From: Glacieibacterium arshaanense
GTDB taxonomy: Bacteria; Pseudomonadota; Alphaproteobacteria; Sphingomonadales; Sphingomonadaceae
Assembly: GCF_004681125.1 (NCBI RefSeq)
Contig: NZ_SIHO01000001.1
Coordinates: forward strand, 817,149-881,148
Length of the DNA stretch: 64,000 bases
Reading direction: 5' to 3'
Positions 24,588 to 33,348 of this stretch are shown here, one piece after another; position 1 is the first letter of the stretch; every line of letters begins with the position of its first letter. The position numbers and the translations under genes are program-made. Below the pieces are notes generated by a model. It searched no databases. It worked only from the letters and a program-made list of their open reading frames with translations, and was not told the DNA's origin.

Positions 24588-25007
24588 TCAAGACTCCAGG
24601 CGCCTAGCGAACCGAACGGCCTTGTCGATTCCAGCCTGGTCCTTTTGGATTAGGTCGACCGGCCGAATGGTCCCGATGCCTTCCTCGAGGCTGTAGAGGT
24701 AATCCAACACGTCCCACCCGTCGGTATCCGGTATGGCCTTCAAGACCGCGACGACACCGGGATGGACCTGTCCGGCAACAAACTGGAACGCAGGGTAACG
24801 CCTCATAGGACCATCCTGGACAGCTAGAACCTTTCGATCGGAAACGGCCTGATAGATTTCCTGATGTGTCTTTATGCCCAAAATGCGCATGACCTCACCG
24901 ACCTCTAGAAGGCCGCCGGCTTGCCTAGCGAGCTCTGTGTTGACAATTAGTCCTAGAGCCAACTCTTCGGACGTGTAGGCATCATCTGGCTCATTATCGT
25001 TCGTCAT
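24588..25007 (-). CDS. Xre/MbcA/ParS-like protein downstream of the methyltransferase-nuclease
   Basis: 139 aa. N-terminal helices contain an HTH-like unit (LLEVGEVMRILGIKTHQEIYQAVSDRK), and the C-terminus (GWDVLDYLYSLEEGIG, IRPVDLIQKDQAGIDKAVRFA) resembles the MbcA/ParS toxin-binding domain that usually neutralises RES toxins. There is no RES gene nearby. It starts 8 bp after the methyltransferase stop, so the two are one unit. Possibly a regulator or immunity factor for the upstream enzyme. Confidence 0.6.
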   Translation of the reverse strand: MTNDNEPDDAYTSEELALGLIVNTELARQAGGLLEVGEVMRILGIKTHQEIYQAVSDRKVLAVQDGPMRRYPAFQFVAGQVHPGVVAVLKAIPDTDGWDVLDYLYSLEEGIGTIRPVDLIQKDQAGIDKAVRFARRLES

Positions 25008-25015
25008 AAAGGCCT

Positions 25016-26836
25016 TCAGTCCGCGGAGGCTGTAGTGATAACGCTCAACAAGTCACCTTGTGCCGATGAGGACTTCGCGGCCTTTTTGTAAATCACCGAT
25101 GGGTCGACATACGGCAGTCGCGGCCGCTCACCATTCAGTATCTGTTGGATCGTGAGAATTTGAAGGGCGTCATATTTGTTGCCGTGGAGTTCTATCGTTC
25201 CTGCCTCCCTGGCGAATTTACGCATAGGGCCAGTTGGTTCCCGTAGGCAGACAAACACGCCAAAGCCCATAGTCGCGGCATCGGACCTCGTGACACCATG
25301 CAAGTCCCTAATCTCGGACAGTTTGGGCTCACCAGACTTCACGGACACAGCGGCCCATTTAGCTGCCTTGTCGAACCCGTTTGGCTTGAACGGAATGCGG
25401 CCGTCAACACCACCATCGGCACCCTTCTTCTCATTTGGTTTGGCATCAATGTTCGTAACTGCCCAAATCTCGAAGGCCTTCCGGTCACGCAGGGCGAGCA
25501 TTTCGGCGCCAGTCATATCCTTAGGCAATCCATCGATCTCGTAGTCCCTGCCGATACCTTCCTCTAGGCCCGGGAAGGAGCCACCAAGCCGTGTGCGCTT
25601 GATGAGCTGGATGGCAAATGATGAGATATCGATCCCGATCCATTGGCGCTGCAGGCGCTCTGAAGCCTCAATGGTCGTACCGCACCCGCAAAACGGATCG
25701 AACACCACATCGCCCTTATTGGAGCTTGCTTCGATAATCCTGCCAAGCAACGAAAGGGGCTTCTGGGTAGGGTACCCGAGGCGCTCAGCGGCCTTTGGGG
25801 ATAGCCACCTCACATCCTCGTCAATGCCTTCATTTGTGCCAAAGACTGTTCCGCCAGTGTAAGGCTGAAATGTCCATAAATCCGATGCTGAGACGCCGCG
25901 GCTGGGGTCAACTTCCATATATGGCAGCGGCCAGGCTTCGTTCGGAGCAATCGTAATGAAACCGGCCTCGTAGAGCATCTCTAGTTTTTCAGGGGTCGAT
26001 TTACCCCTGATATCAGGCTTCACCTCAAACCCATTCCAAATATCGCCGGGGATAGCCCAGTGGCGTCCTTTAGATGTGGGGTCGAAACCCCGCCAAACTG
26101 CTGCTGAGGTTCCGTTCCGGACGCCGCTGCCTGTCATCACGTTGCCGTAGTAATCCGTCCGGTATTTACCGTCTGTGCCTTTGATGAAATGCTCATCAAC
26201 ATGACCACGCATGTAAGGCCGCTTAGGGTTGTTCCAGGTGAAAACATCGGACTTCGTATAGTACAGGATGGTGTCGTGGATAGGCGCCCAACGCTTCGAC
26301 TTGCCGTGGCTACCCGTGCGTCGCCAAATGATTTCGCTCCGGAACCTTGTGGGCCCAAAGATCGCATCAAGGATCAGTTTAAGATAATGGGAGGCGTTAG
26401 GGTCGCAATGTAAATATAAGGACCCAGTGTCCTTCATGATCCTATGAATTTCTGTAAGCCTGATACCCATATTGACCAAATAGGCCATCATCGGACACTT
26501 GCCCAAACTCACCTTCAAGGCGTCAATTAGCGTCGCTAGGCGTGTGGTTCCATGTAGGGAGATAAGCTCTAAGGCCTCATCGGCTGATTTGTCCCATACC
26601 CAGGTGTCCTTGAAGGCCGTCCATTGGGCTTCGTCGACATCAAGTCCTTCGGCCTGAAAGAAGACGTTATAGTCCTCATCAGAATTGAATGGCGGATCAA
26701 GATACACAAGGTCCACCAGGCCATCTGGCAGGTTGCCCATTACGCTCAAATTGTCACCAAAGTAGAGTCTGCGAATGGGCTTTTCGGAATCTTTTGGCAT
26801 GACCAGAAACGCACCCCGTTTGGAACCTTTAGGCAC
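25016..26836 (-). CDS. DNA methyltransferase fused to an Mrr-like nuclease domain
   Basis: 606 aa. Beta-class order: catalytic DPPF (residues 47-50, VYLDPPFNSDEDYN) comes first and the SAM motif FDPFCGCGTT about residue 379. Residues from about 470 form a second domain with GADGGVDGRI, then AAVSVKSG (about 500) and GVTRSDAATMGFGVFVCL, which matches the Mrr-like PD-(D/E)XK layout of a family of methylase-nuclease fusions. It could act as a single-chain restriction-modification enzyme. The usual Q/E before VK is serine here. Transcribed on its own; a possible TTGCCG-17-TATCGT promoter lies upstream. ATG 26800 is an alternative start. Confidence 0.85.
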   Translation of the reverse strand: MPKGSKRGAFLVMPKDSEKPIRRLYFGDNLSVMGNLPDGLVDLVYLDPPFNSDEDYNVFFQAEGLDVDEAQWTAFKDTWVWDKSADEALELISLHGTTRLATLIDALKVSLGKCPMMAYLVNMGIRLTEIHRIMKDTGSLYLHCDPNASHYLKLILDAIFGPTRFRSEIIWRRTGSHGKSKRWAPIHDTILYYTKSDVFTWNNPKRPYMRGHVDEHFIKGTDGKYRTDYYGNVMTGSGVRNGTSAAVWRGFDPTSKGRHWAIPGDIWNGFEVKPDIRGKSTPEKLEMLYEAGFITIAPNEAWPLPYMEVDPSRGVSASDLWTFQPYTGGTVFGTNEGIDEDVRWLSPKAAERLGYPTQKPLSLLGRIIEASSNKGDVVFDPFCGCGTTIEASERLQRQWIGIDISSFAIQLIKRTRLGGSFPGLEEGIGRDYEIDGLPKDMTGAEMLALRDRKAFEIWAVTNIDAKPNEKKGADGGVDGRIPFKPNGFDKAAKWAAVSVKSGEPKLSEIRDLHGVTRSDAATMGFGVFVCLREPTGPMRKFAREAGTIELHGNKYDALQILTIQQILNGERPRLPYVDPSVIYKKAAKSSSAQGDLLSVITTASAD

Positions 26837-26916
26837 TCATTAGCCCGTCAGCAGGAACGATAGCGGAGACGTTAGGTATCGGCAAAGGGCTTTCCGTTCC
26901 TACCGGCAACCATCCC

Positions 26917-26960
26917 GAAAAAATAACCCCAGGGCCAATCGGGGCCGAGGGGTTATTTTA
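26917..26960 (-). terminator. Late-operon terminator (bidirectional)
   Basis: AAATAACCCC (26921-26930) pairs with GGGGTTATTT (26949-26958); an inner GGCC/GGCC pair extends the stem. Leftward it ends in TTATTTTTTC, a strong U-run, and rightward in TTATTTTA. It ends the leftward late operon and forms the right wall of the cargo pocket. Confidence 0.9.
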
Positions 26961-27013
26961 GGTCAGTAGAAGGTTTCTGGACGGAAACTTGCAGAGGCCG
27001 GAAGGCCGTTGGC

Positions 27014-27277
27014 TTAGTGGATGCCCAGGGCGCTCAGGAGCCTGTCGCCAAGCATCCCGATGATCCCTGCGATCGCGGTGGCCGCAAAGCCTACCAGTTT
27101 CACGAAGGTCCGTTGGGCGATCTGGGCTTCCTCGAGTTCATCAAGGCGCAGATCGTGCTTCTCAACGGCTGCCTCGAGCTTAGTGGCCCGTTCGGCCGCA
27201 AAGTCGATTTTGACTTCGATACGTGCCAGGCGGTCCCTCACGTCCATAAGGACTGAATCGGTGGTGAGGGGTTCCAT
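27014..27277 (-). CDS. XhlA-like membrane protein (lysis-associated candidate)
   Basis: 87 aa. N-terminal coiled coil (VRDRLARIEVKIDFAAERA, LDELEEAQIAQ) and one C-terminal membrane helix (VKLVGFAATAIAGIIGMLG). This is the layout of XhlA/haemolysin-type phage proteins. Last gene of the late operon; its start overlaps the stop of the fibre gene before it by one base. Confidence 0.65.
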   Translation of the reverse strand: MEPLTTDSVLMDVRDRLARIEVKIDFAAERATKLEAAVEKHDLRLDELEEAQIAQRTFVKLVGFAATAIAGIIGMLGDRLLSALGIH

Positions 27278-28008
27278 TAGCCGACCTTACGGATCTGGAA
27301 GTACGAGGCGTTTCCGAAGACGCTCTTGGCGCGAACCTGGAAGTTTGTCTCAGTGGTCTCGAGGCCGGCGGTGTAGCCGCAAACGACTTTATCCGTGGGC
27401 GAGCTGATGCCGAATGCGAAAACATAGCCGGCAGGCATCCATACGGTAGTAGAACCGCGGCACATTCCAGCCGCAGGGCTGTGGGTTGCGATGGTGTAGT
27501 GTTCGCCCGCTCCCCCCGCAACATTTATGAGGTCGACCCCGTTATGGTCGAGAGGTGTCGCAAATCCAAAATTCGGATAGTACGAAGCTGTTATCTCATA
27601 GAAACCTTCATCAGTGATTTGAAGGCACCGGGGATCAGGGGTCGAGCCGGTGAACGGGCCCACAGCAGGCCATGTGAGCCATGAAGGGAGACTTGGCTCC
27701 AGATGGTACCCAATTTCCATGTAGTAGGAAGATGTATACTGGCCATTGGTGGGCATGAAGGTAGCAACCTTCGAGTAATCCAGCAGTCCACCACCGCTAG
27801 TACCATCGGCCCCTGCAGGGCCTACCGGACCAACCGGACCAACGGCACCATCGGCGCCATCCGCACCTGCCGGACCAGCCGGTCCCGGGATGCCATCGGC
27901 ACCAGTCGGGCCAATCGGGCCTTGGTCGCCCGTATCGCCCTTGTCGCCCTTAGGGCCAAGAGCACCGCGCGGGTCGATCGCGGATTTTGCGTAGAAACTT
28001 GCCGTCAC
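27277..28008 (-). CDS. Collagen-like tail fibre protein, short, with jelly-roll-type head
   Basis: 243 aa from GTG 28008. After MTASFYAKSAIDPRGALGPK a collagen-like run of G-X-Y triplets (about residues 18-72) is followed by a beta-rich C-terminal domain of about 165 residues that resembles trimeric C1q/TNF-like heads. Shares its first residues and the [10 protein letters not shown] motif with the larger fibre upstream. Likely an accessory fibre or receptor-binding protein; trimer formation is inferred. Confidence 0.7.
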   Translation of the reverse strand: MTASFYAKSAIDPRGALGPKGDKGDTGDQGPIGPTGADGIPGPAGPAGADGADGAVGPVGPVGPAGADGTSGGGLLDYSKVATFMPTNGQYTSSYYMEIGYHLEPSLPSWLTWPAVGPFTGSTPDPRCLQITDEGFYEITASYYPNFGFATPLDHNGVDLINVAGGAGEHYTIATHSPAAGMCRGSTTVWMPAGYVFAFGISSPTDKVVCGYTAGLETTETNFQVRAKSVFGNASYFQIRKVG

Positions 28009-28018
28009 TTAGGGGGTC

Positions 28019-28186
28019 CTATTCGTCCCCAGTGGGGAGGTTCCATGCGCCCCCAGCCCGGTACATTCCGGGTTCTGAGGGAGCTTCAAGGGTGCTCATC
28101 GAGGGAGCGGGAGCGTCTTCAGGAAGGTCGATTGAACCGACATGAAGAAACTGTTCGTTGTAGAGGTAGTAAGTCACCAGAGGCAT
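28019..28186 (-). CDS. Small protein of 55 aa between the two fibre genes
   Basis: ATG 28186 overlaps the stop of the large fibre gene (TAATG), and the TAG is 11 bp before the next gene start. Begins [20 protein letters not shown] and is acidic and proline-rich in the middle. Start-stop overlap argues it is real; possibly a fibre chaperone. No family recognised. Confidence 0.55.
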   Translation of the reverse strand: MPLVTYYLYNEQFLHVGSIDLPEDAPAPSMSTLEAPSEPGMYRAGGAWNLPTGDE

Positions 28187-29955
28187 TAGGTTTTAATCCA
28201 GGCACTGAGAGAGAGGCTCCCGGTACTGAATGCCGGAAGGACGAACTGGGTCGCAGGGTTGATGTCCGGCATCGAAGCGTACGCAATGCCACCAGAAGTC
28301 GAAAAGCCTGACGTGTAACAGGCAATGAACTGCTGGTTATTGAAGGACACACCGTACCCCTGGACCATCGGACCAATCGTCCCCAGAAGGGGATAACGGT
28401 CTTCCCAGGTCACGAGGTCATAGGAGACCTTGAGGCGCGATCTGGCATCCGCTGAGGTGCCTGAGGACATCACGACGTACGTGCCATTGCCATAAGCAAC
28501 GCTTGCGCAGTTCAGGACGTTTGAGTCTCCGATAAGCGACGGGAGCCAGGTGACACCATCTGATGACGTCACGATACGACCTGCGGCGCCGACGGCAACG
28601 AACTGCGTTCCTGTCCAGATGACACTGAAGAGGTTGCTCGTGGTATTGCTGGTTGCTGTGATCCAGTTGATGCCGTCCGTGCTCGTGAAGATCGCCCCGG
28701 AAGTACCAGTGACAACCAACAGACCAGCGCCCTGGGCAATACTATAAAGCGGCCGTGTGGCGAGAGGTCCGGTACGACGATACCAGTTCAAACCATCGGG
28801 TGACGTCATGATCAAAGTGGTCGGAGAGACGTTTGCCTGGCCGACCGCAATGAACTGTGTGCCATCCCAGGCAACATCGCGGATCGCAAGGATATCGAGT
28901 GCCGGCGAGCCAGAGGCTAGAATAGGCGTTCGGACAGTCCAGGTGGCCGCGTTAGGTGCCGTGATGAACTGCGTGCTTGCAGTCCCAACAGCCAAATTCA
29001 ACGAAGACGAATAGGCAAACCCACTTGGGGCACCAGTCATCGTCAGGGCGATAGTGGTCCAGGTGATGCCATTTGGAGACGTCTGGAGCCCTGCGTTCGT
29101 CCCGACAATATGGACACCAAAGATATAACCAGGCTTGTTGCAAAGCGGGTTCGCAATGGCCTTACCGTCTACCCAGATGTCCGCAGAGTTGTATGTGGTT
29201 CCGAACAGGGTCCCAAGCGCCGGATAGGCAGACTTGAGGTACGTTCCGCCCAGGAGGGGAAGCCATCCGACCTTCGAGGCCGCACGTGTCAGGAGCCGAA
29301 CGTCACCTGTTGCAATTGTCATATCGGCGCCAGCAGGGCCGGTTGGACCAGTCGGACCAATGAGCCCTTGAATACCCTGGATACCTTGAGGACCAGTGGC
29401 ACCTGTTGCGCCGGTGGCCCCCGTGGCGCCTGCTGCACCATTGGTTCCGTTCGTACCAGCTGCACCTGTAGCGCCAGTGGCACCTGTAGCACCGTCTGCA
29501 CCATTCGTGCCGGCCGGTCCCTGGATACCCTGAGGACCAGTGGCGCCAGCTGCACCTGTGGCGCCTGTCAGGCCGATAGGACCTTGAGGACCGGTCGGAC
29601 CATCTGCACCAGTCGGGCCGGTCAGACCAATCGGCCCCTGAGGACCGGTAGCGCCTGTGGCACCAGTGGCACCTGTAGCGCCGGTCAGTCCAGTCAGGCC
29701 TCGAGGACCTGTGGCACCTGCGGGACCTGTAGCACCGGCCGGGCCAACGGCGCCTGTAGCACCAGTCGGACCAGCTGCACCTGTGGCGCCTGAACCTGCA
29801 GGGCCTGTGGCGCCGGCGGGACCAATGTCGCCCTGGGGACCGGCAGCACCGGTCGGGCCGGCGGGACCCTGAGGACCAGCGGGCCCAGTGTCGCCTTTGT
29901 CGCCCTTAGGGCCAACCGGATTTACCGGTTCCGTACCGTAGAATGTTGTCGACAC
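28186..29955 (-). CDS. Collagen-like tail fibre with beta-propeller-like receptor domain
   Basis: 589 aa. N-terminus [20 protein letters not shown], then a long collagen-like G-X-Y region to about residue 205, then a linker and about 350 residues of repeated units of the type 'T.S.DG..W' ([40 protein letters not shown]) typical of beta-propellers. Probably the main host-recognition fibre. The collagen part is encoded by low-complexity DNA that could vary in length by slippage. Confidence 0.75.
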   Translation of the reverse strand: MSTTFYGTEPVNPVGPKGDKGDTGPAGPQGPAGPTGAAGPQGDIGPAGATGPAGSGATGAAGPTGATGAVGPAGATGPAGATGPRGLTGLTGATGATGATGATGPQGPIGLTGPTGADGPTGPQGPIGLTGATGAAGATGPQGIQGPAGTNGADGATGATGATGAAGTNGTNGAAGATGATGATGATGPQGIQGIQGLIGPTGPTGPAGADMTIATGDVRLLTRAASKVGWLPLLGGTYLKSAYPALGTLFGTTYNSADIWVDGKAIANPLCNKPGYIFGVHIVGTNAGLQTSPNGITWTTIALTMTGAPSGFAYSSSLNLAVGTASTQFITAPNAATWTVRTPILASGSPALDILAIRDVAWDGTQFIAVGQANVSPTTLIMTSPDGLNWYRRTGPLATRPLYSIAQGAGLLVVTGTSGAIFTSTDGINWITATSNTTSNLFSVIWTGTQFVAVGAAGRIVTSSDGVTWLPSLIGDSNVLNCASVAYGNGTYVVMSSGTSADARSRLKVSYDLVTWEDRYPLLGTIGPMVQGYGVSFNNQQFIACYTSGFSTSGGIAYASMPDINPATQFVLPAFSTGSLSLSAWIKT

Positions 29956-29963
29956 GTGATGTC

Positions 29964-30563
29964 CTAATAGTCTCCGCAGATCGCGGGTTGAATGGCCATG
30001 GGGCCTGAAAATACTTCGTCGATTGCCTGTTCAGCGAGTTCGTCACGGTACTGTTGGTTCTTCGCCTGGAAGCGAGCGGCCCGTTCGTCCTCGAAGAAAT
30101 CGGCAGCCAACTCAGCGGCGCCGTAGAGGACCGCATTGGTGCACGCGAGGGTCCAGGGGTTATTGTCCGTATCGGCCACCAGGGCATCCGTCTGGCTGAA
30201 GTAGTTCAGGTAGACCGTCGAGTCCGCCTGGGGCTTCGGTTTGATCATCCAGCGGTCGCCGACCTTGATGAACAGACGGGGCGTACCGCAGTCTTCGGTC
30301 TTGAGGAAACGGCTGATGTCACACTGCTCGAGCTCATTGTCGTCAGTGAAGAAGTTCATCAGTTCCAGATAGTCCCGCGGGATACGGATGGCGTTCGTGA
30401 TGCCGTCCATAGTCACCGGAAGGAGCTTCTCCATGAACCCCAGGCGCAAGATACGCTCGAGGTCGCTGATGACCTGATTGACGAACTGGCCGGCGAGGGC
30501 ATCCGTAATGTCTTTGCGGTTGATAAGGGCCTTGAGGGCCAATTTGATCTCGCCGTAGTTCAT
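29964..30563 (-). CDS. Head-tail adaptor-like protein
   Basis: 199 aa from ATG 30563 ([20 protein letters not shown]). Helical N-terminus, a middle beta-rich part ([28 protein letters not shown]) and C-terminal helices with [17 protein letters not shown]. This arrangement is that of phage adaptor proteins of the SU10/gp11-like type that close the portal ring. Identification is by layout and position after the capsid gene. Confidence 0.65.
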   Translation of the reverse strand: MNYGEIKLALKALINRKDITDALAGQFVNQVISDLERILRLGFMEKLLPVTMDGITNAIRIPRDYLELMNFFTDDNELEQCDISRFLKTEDCGTPRLFIKVGDRWMIKPKPQADSTVYLNYFSQTDALVADTDNNPWTLACTNAVLYGAAELAADFFEDERAARFQAKNQQYRDELAEQAIDEVFSGPMAIQPAICGDY

Positions 30564-30567
30564 GGTG

Positions 30568-30897
30568 TTAAAATCTCTTGTTGGTCGTGATGAACCCATC
30601 GAGTGCCTCAAGCCGCAGGCGGGCGAGGATCATGGGAACCGTGATGTTCTTGTCGGACAGGATGTTGAAACCCTGGCGGCACCATTTGTTGAAGACGGCC
30701 TCAGGGATTCTGCAGGCCAGGATGGCGTCTGTGTTCTTGCGGAACTTCTGGCCGTCCAGTGTCCGGAGCTCTTCGTTTTCCTTCATGAACTCATCGGTGA
30801 TGACCTGGTGGCCAACGATGTGTCCTGAGAACATTCCGTCGCTTGAGGGTTCGTCCAGGACCAGGCGATCAGTCGCCCGGGTGATGTCAAATGTCAT
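30568..30897 (-). CDS. Hypothetical structural-region protein
   Basis: 109 aa (MTFDITRATDRLVLDEPSSD... KNTDAILACRIPEAVFNKWC). Between capsid and adaptor genes, 4 bp before the adaptor start. No family recognised; position suggests a virion or assembly role. Confidence 0.6.
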   Translation of the reverse strand: MTFDITRATDRLVLDEPSSDGMFSGHIVGHQVITDEFMKENEELRTLDGQKFRKNTDAILACRIPEAVFNKWCRQGFNILSDKNITVPMILARLRLEALDGFITTNKRF

Positions 30898-30960
30898 TCG
30901 GTACTCTTGGGGAGGTGCCCAGAGGCTACCTGTTGGATTATTCTTGATTGGACATACGGA

Positions 30961-30998
30961 AACCCCCCAGGCTCCAATTAAGGAACCCAGGGGGCTAA
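30961..30998 (-). terminator. Stem-loop terminator after the capsid gene
   Basis: CCCCCCAGGCTCC (30963-30975) pairs with GGAACCCAGGGGG (30982-30994), with a few mismatches; leftward it ends in GGGGGGTTTCC, a short U-run. It may reduce expression of the genes that follow, much as T7 T-phi does after gene 10. Confidence 0.65.
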
Positions 30999-31042
30999 CG
31001 GACGTCAGGGTCGTCTAGTCCTTGCGGACCAGGCGGTTGCCT

Positions 31043-31939
31043 TTAGGCGTCGAGGTTCGTGATCGCGAAGCCCGAACGGTAGTTCTTGGACTTCAGGCCA
31101 CGCTCGGTGACGATCATGGTCGTTTCAGCGTCGCCCGTCTTCGCCAGGGCTTCACGCTTGTAGCCGCGGAGGACCACGTCAGCCCACATCTCGGCATCGA
31201 GGCCCAGAGCGTGTTCGAACGCGTTCATCTCGAGGTTCTTGACGACCTTGAGTTCAGCGTACGGCGTCACGTAGACGTCGATGCTGTTCACGATCTTGTT
31301 CGGGGTTTCCGAAACGTCGCGGGTGCGGGTTGCGTTGCCCGAGAAAGCCGCAACGAGCTTGGCGTCCTTCATGCGGATCATCAGGATATCCGGAGTACCG
31401 CCGGCGTTTGCCGAGGCTTCCGTTGCGTCCATGATCGCATCTTCGGTCAGACCAGCGCCCAGGGCGTCGACCGTCACGTCTGCATGAATCTGAGCCAGAG
31501 CGCCGGCGGTCACGCGAGCGGTGTCTTCGTCGACAGCGTCAACCATCGTCTGAGGCGAAACGTATGCACGCTCCAAGTCGAGCTTCAGTTCCTTGCCGAC
31601 CTTGACGGTCTGGTAGGCTGTTTCACGGGCGCGGCCGTACTGCTTGACAGTGTCCTGGGTGTCCGAGATTTTGAACGTGTCGCTCAGAATCTGCGTGACG
31701 TTCTTGCGCATCAGGGTCGCAGCGCGGGCTGACACAGTTGCGTCGGCGCCTTCCTTCTTGGCGTTCGCAGCTGAGGCACGCAGGCGATCTTCCTGCCACT
31801 TGAACTCAACGTTCTTCGTGGTGTCGCTGCCGATTGCCGTGAGGAACGGCGTCTTCGAGGGCGTGATGTTGGTGATGATGTCCGAGACATCTTCGACGCG
31901 GCCAACGGCGTCAAAAGTCGTGTAGGTTGCAGAAGTCAT
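31043..31939 (-). CDS. Major capsid protein (SU10/DUF5309 type)
   Basis: 298 aa. Strong match in pattern to DUF5309/SU10 major head proteins: AVGRVEDVSDIITNITPSKT, then EFKWQEDRLR, then NVTQILSDTFKISDTQDTVK and YGRARETAYQ near the middle. It has an HK97-type fold and builds the head. It is clearly not the T7 gp10 type. Followed by a terminator and preceded by the scaffold gene. Confidence 0.9.
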   Translation of the reverse strand: MTSATYTTFDAVGRVEDVSDIITNITPSKTPFLTAIGSDTTKNVEFKWQEDRLRASAANAKKEGADATVSARAATLMRKNVTQILSDTFKISDTQDTVKQYGRARETAYQTVKVGKELKLDLERAYVSPQTMVDAVDEDTARVTAGALAQIHADVTVDALGAGLTEDAIMDATEASANAGGTPDILMIRMKDAKLVAAFSGNATRTRDVSETPNKIVNSIDVYVTPYAELKVVKNLEMNAFEHALGLDAEMWADVVLRGYKREALAKTGDAETTMIVTERGLKSKNYRSGFAITNLDA

Positions 31940-32009
31940 AATATTCTCTTTTGGTAGTTAGATGGCGCCACTCTGGACGCACGTCGGGTTGGTTTGGGTA
32001 GGTTGGTAG

Positions 32010-33050
32010 TTAGCCCTTGGCGCCCCAACGCCCCATAAGGAGCGCGACAGCGTCATCAGTCGATCCGGTCTTCCGGAGGCGTTCTGTAAGGACCTTAGTC
32101 TTCTTCACCGAAGTCAGTTCGGCAGTCGGGCGTTCGCCGGTTCCGCTCTTGAAGGTCTTGGCGGGTGCCGCTTCGACTTTCTTCGTAACGGCCGTCTTGC
32201 CCTTGTCGTACAGCATGGCCTTGTGGAGCAGCTTGATGACCGATGCGTCGACGATATTGTCAACGTCATTGGCTTCCAGGCCCTGTGAGACACCGTATGC
32301 CCGGATGGAGCCGTAAAGCTCATCGGACCAATTCGGGATGTCCCGCTTGAGGGTCTCGACGGCTTCCATTGCGCGACGCTGGGTTTCAGCTGTCTGGCGC
32401 GTCTGGGTGTCCGTAGTGAACTCCTGGGCCTTGCCGAGCACCGTCTGGTACCGCTTGTTCGCCTCAACGGCCATTCCGCGGTATGCCTTGAAGTCTTCAG
32501 GCGACAATTCGGTCTGGAGAACCAGCCAATCTATGCCTTCAAATTCCTTCAGCTGTGACTGCGCGTCCTCGAGGGTTGCCTGAAGGGCTGCCGCATAGCG
32601 ACCTCCGATCTCATCGGCTTCCTTGCGGACTGCCGCGACTTCCTGCGACTTTCGGGTGAGTGAGGCTTCCTGTCCGTAAAGGCGCTTGAGGTCCTTGATG
32701 GGAACGGTGACATCCTGGCCATCAACGGAAATCGTCACGATGTGGTCGTCGGTAGCCTGGGGCGCCTCTGACTTATCGGACTTCTCGTTGCCGGCGGGGT
32801 CTTCTTCGTTCGCATCGGTACCTTCGTCTTCCGGTTCCGTGCCGTCCTCGTCGTTTGCATCATCGGCCTGGATGGTGCCTTCGTCTTCTTCGTCCGTTTC
32901 GGACTCAGTGGCCTTTGAGGTCTTCGAGCTTCCGGTGGTGCTGGTGGCCTTTTCGGCGCCTTCCCAACGGGCTGTCAGTGCTTCAATTGCAGCATCCTCT
33001 GAGAGGGCGCTGTCGTTCGTGTTGGTGTCGTCCAGTGAATGGATAGACAT
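32010..33050 (-). CDS. Head scaffolding protein
   Basis: 346 aa. The first 110 residues are very acidic and low-complexity (D/E/S/T). The middle is helical and coiled-coil-like (LYGQEASLTRKSQEVAAVRK), and the C-terminus is basic and ends in LLMGRWGAKG. Acidic start, coiled middle and basic capsid-binding end, placed just before the capsid gene, fit a scaffold. Confidence 0.75.
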   Translation of the reverse strand: MSIHSLDDTNTNDSALSEDAAIEALTARWEGAEKATSTTGSSKTSKATESETDEEDEGTIQADDANDEDGTEPEDEGTDANEEDPAGNEKSDKSEAPQATDDHIVTISVDGQDVTVPIKDLKRLYGQEASLTRKSQEVAAVRKEADEIGGRYAAALQATLEDAQSQLKEFEGIDWLVLQTELSPEDFKAYRGMAVEANKRYQTVLGKAQEFTTDTQTRQTAETQRRAMEAVETLKRDIPNWSDELYGSIRAYGVSQGLEANDVDNIVDASVIKLLHKAMLYDKGKTAVTKKVEAAPAKTFKSGTGERPTAELTSVKKTKVLTERLRKTGSTDDAVALLMGRWGAKG

Positions 33051-33341
33051 TTAATAGGTATCGCTTTCTTGTTCGGCCGGCTCCGTCTGGAGTTGGGCCA
33101 CTATGGAATCCTTCAGGGCAACGCGGGCTGTTAGCTCCGCTTCGATCGCCTGGAGGCCTTGGTGTTTGTAATAGAGACGCTCACGACCTTGCGGATCGTC
33201 AGGCGCCGTTTCGAGCATTTGCACCGCTATCTCGAAGGACAAATCCTTGAGGAGCTTTGCGAAGAAAGGAGTGTCAAGCAGGACCTGGGCTTCAAGTCCC
33301 GCTTGCACATCCCGGCTCTCACTTTCGGAGAACGGGTTCAT
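33051..33341 (-). CDS. Hypothetical protein between portal and scaffold genes
   Basis: 96 aa, helical (DVQAGLEAQVLLDTPFFAKL, LQAIEAELTARVALKDSIV). Starts 7 bp after the portal stop and its own stop touches the scaffold start. No family recognised; a small gene in this position is common in podoviruses. Confidence 0.65.
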   Translation of the reverse strand: MNPFSESESRDVQAGLEAQVLLDTPFFAKLLKDLSFEIAVQMLETAPDDPQGRERLYYKHQGLQAIEAELTARVALKDSIVAQLQTEPAEQESDTY

Positions 33342-33348
33342 TTAGTTC

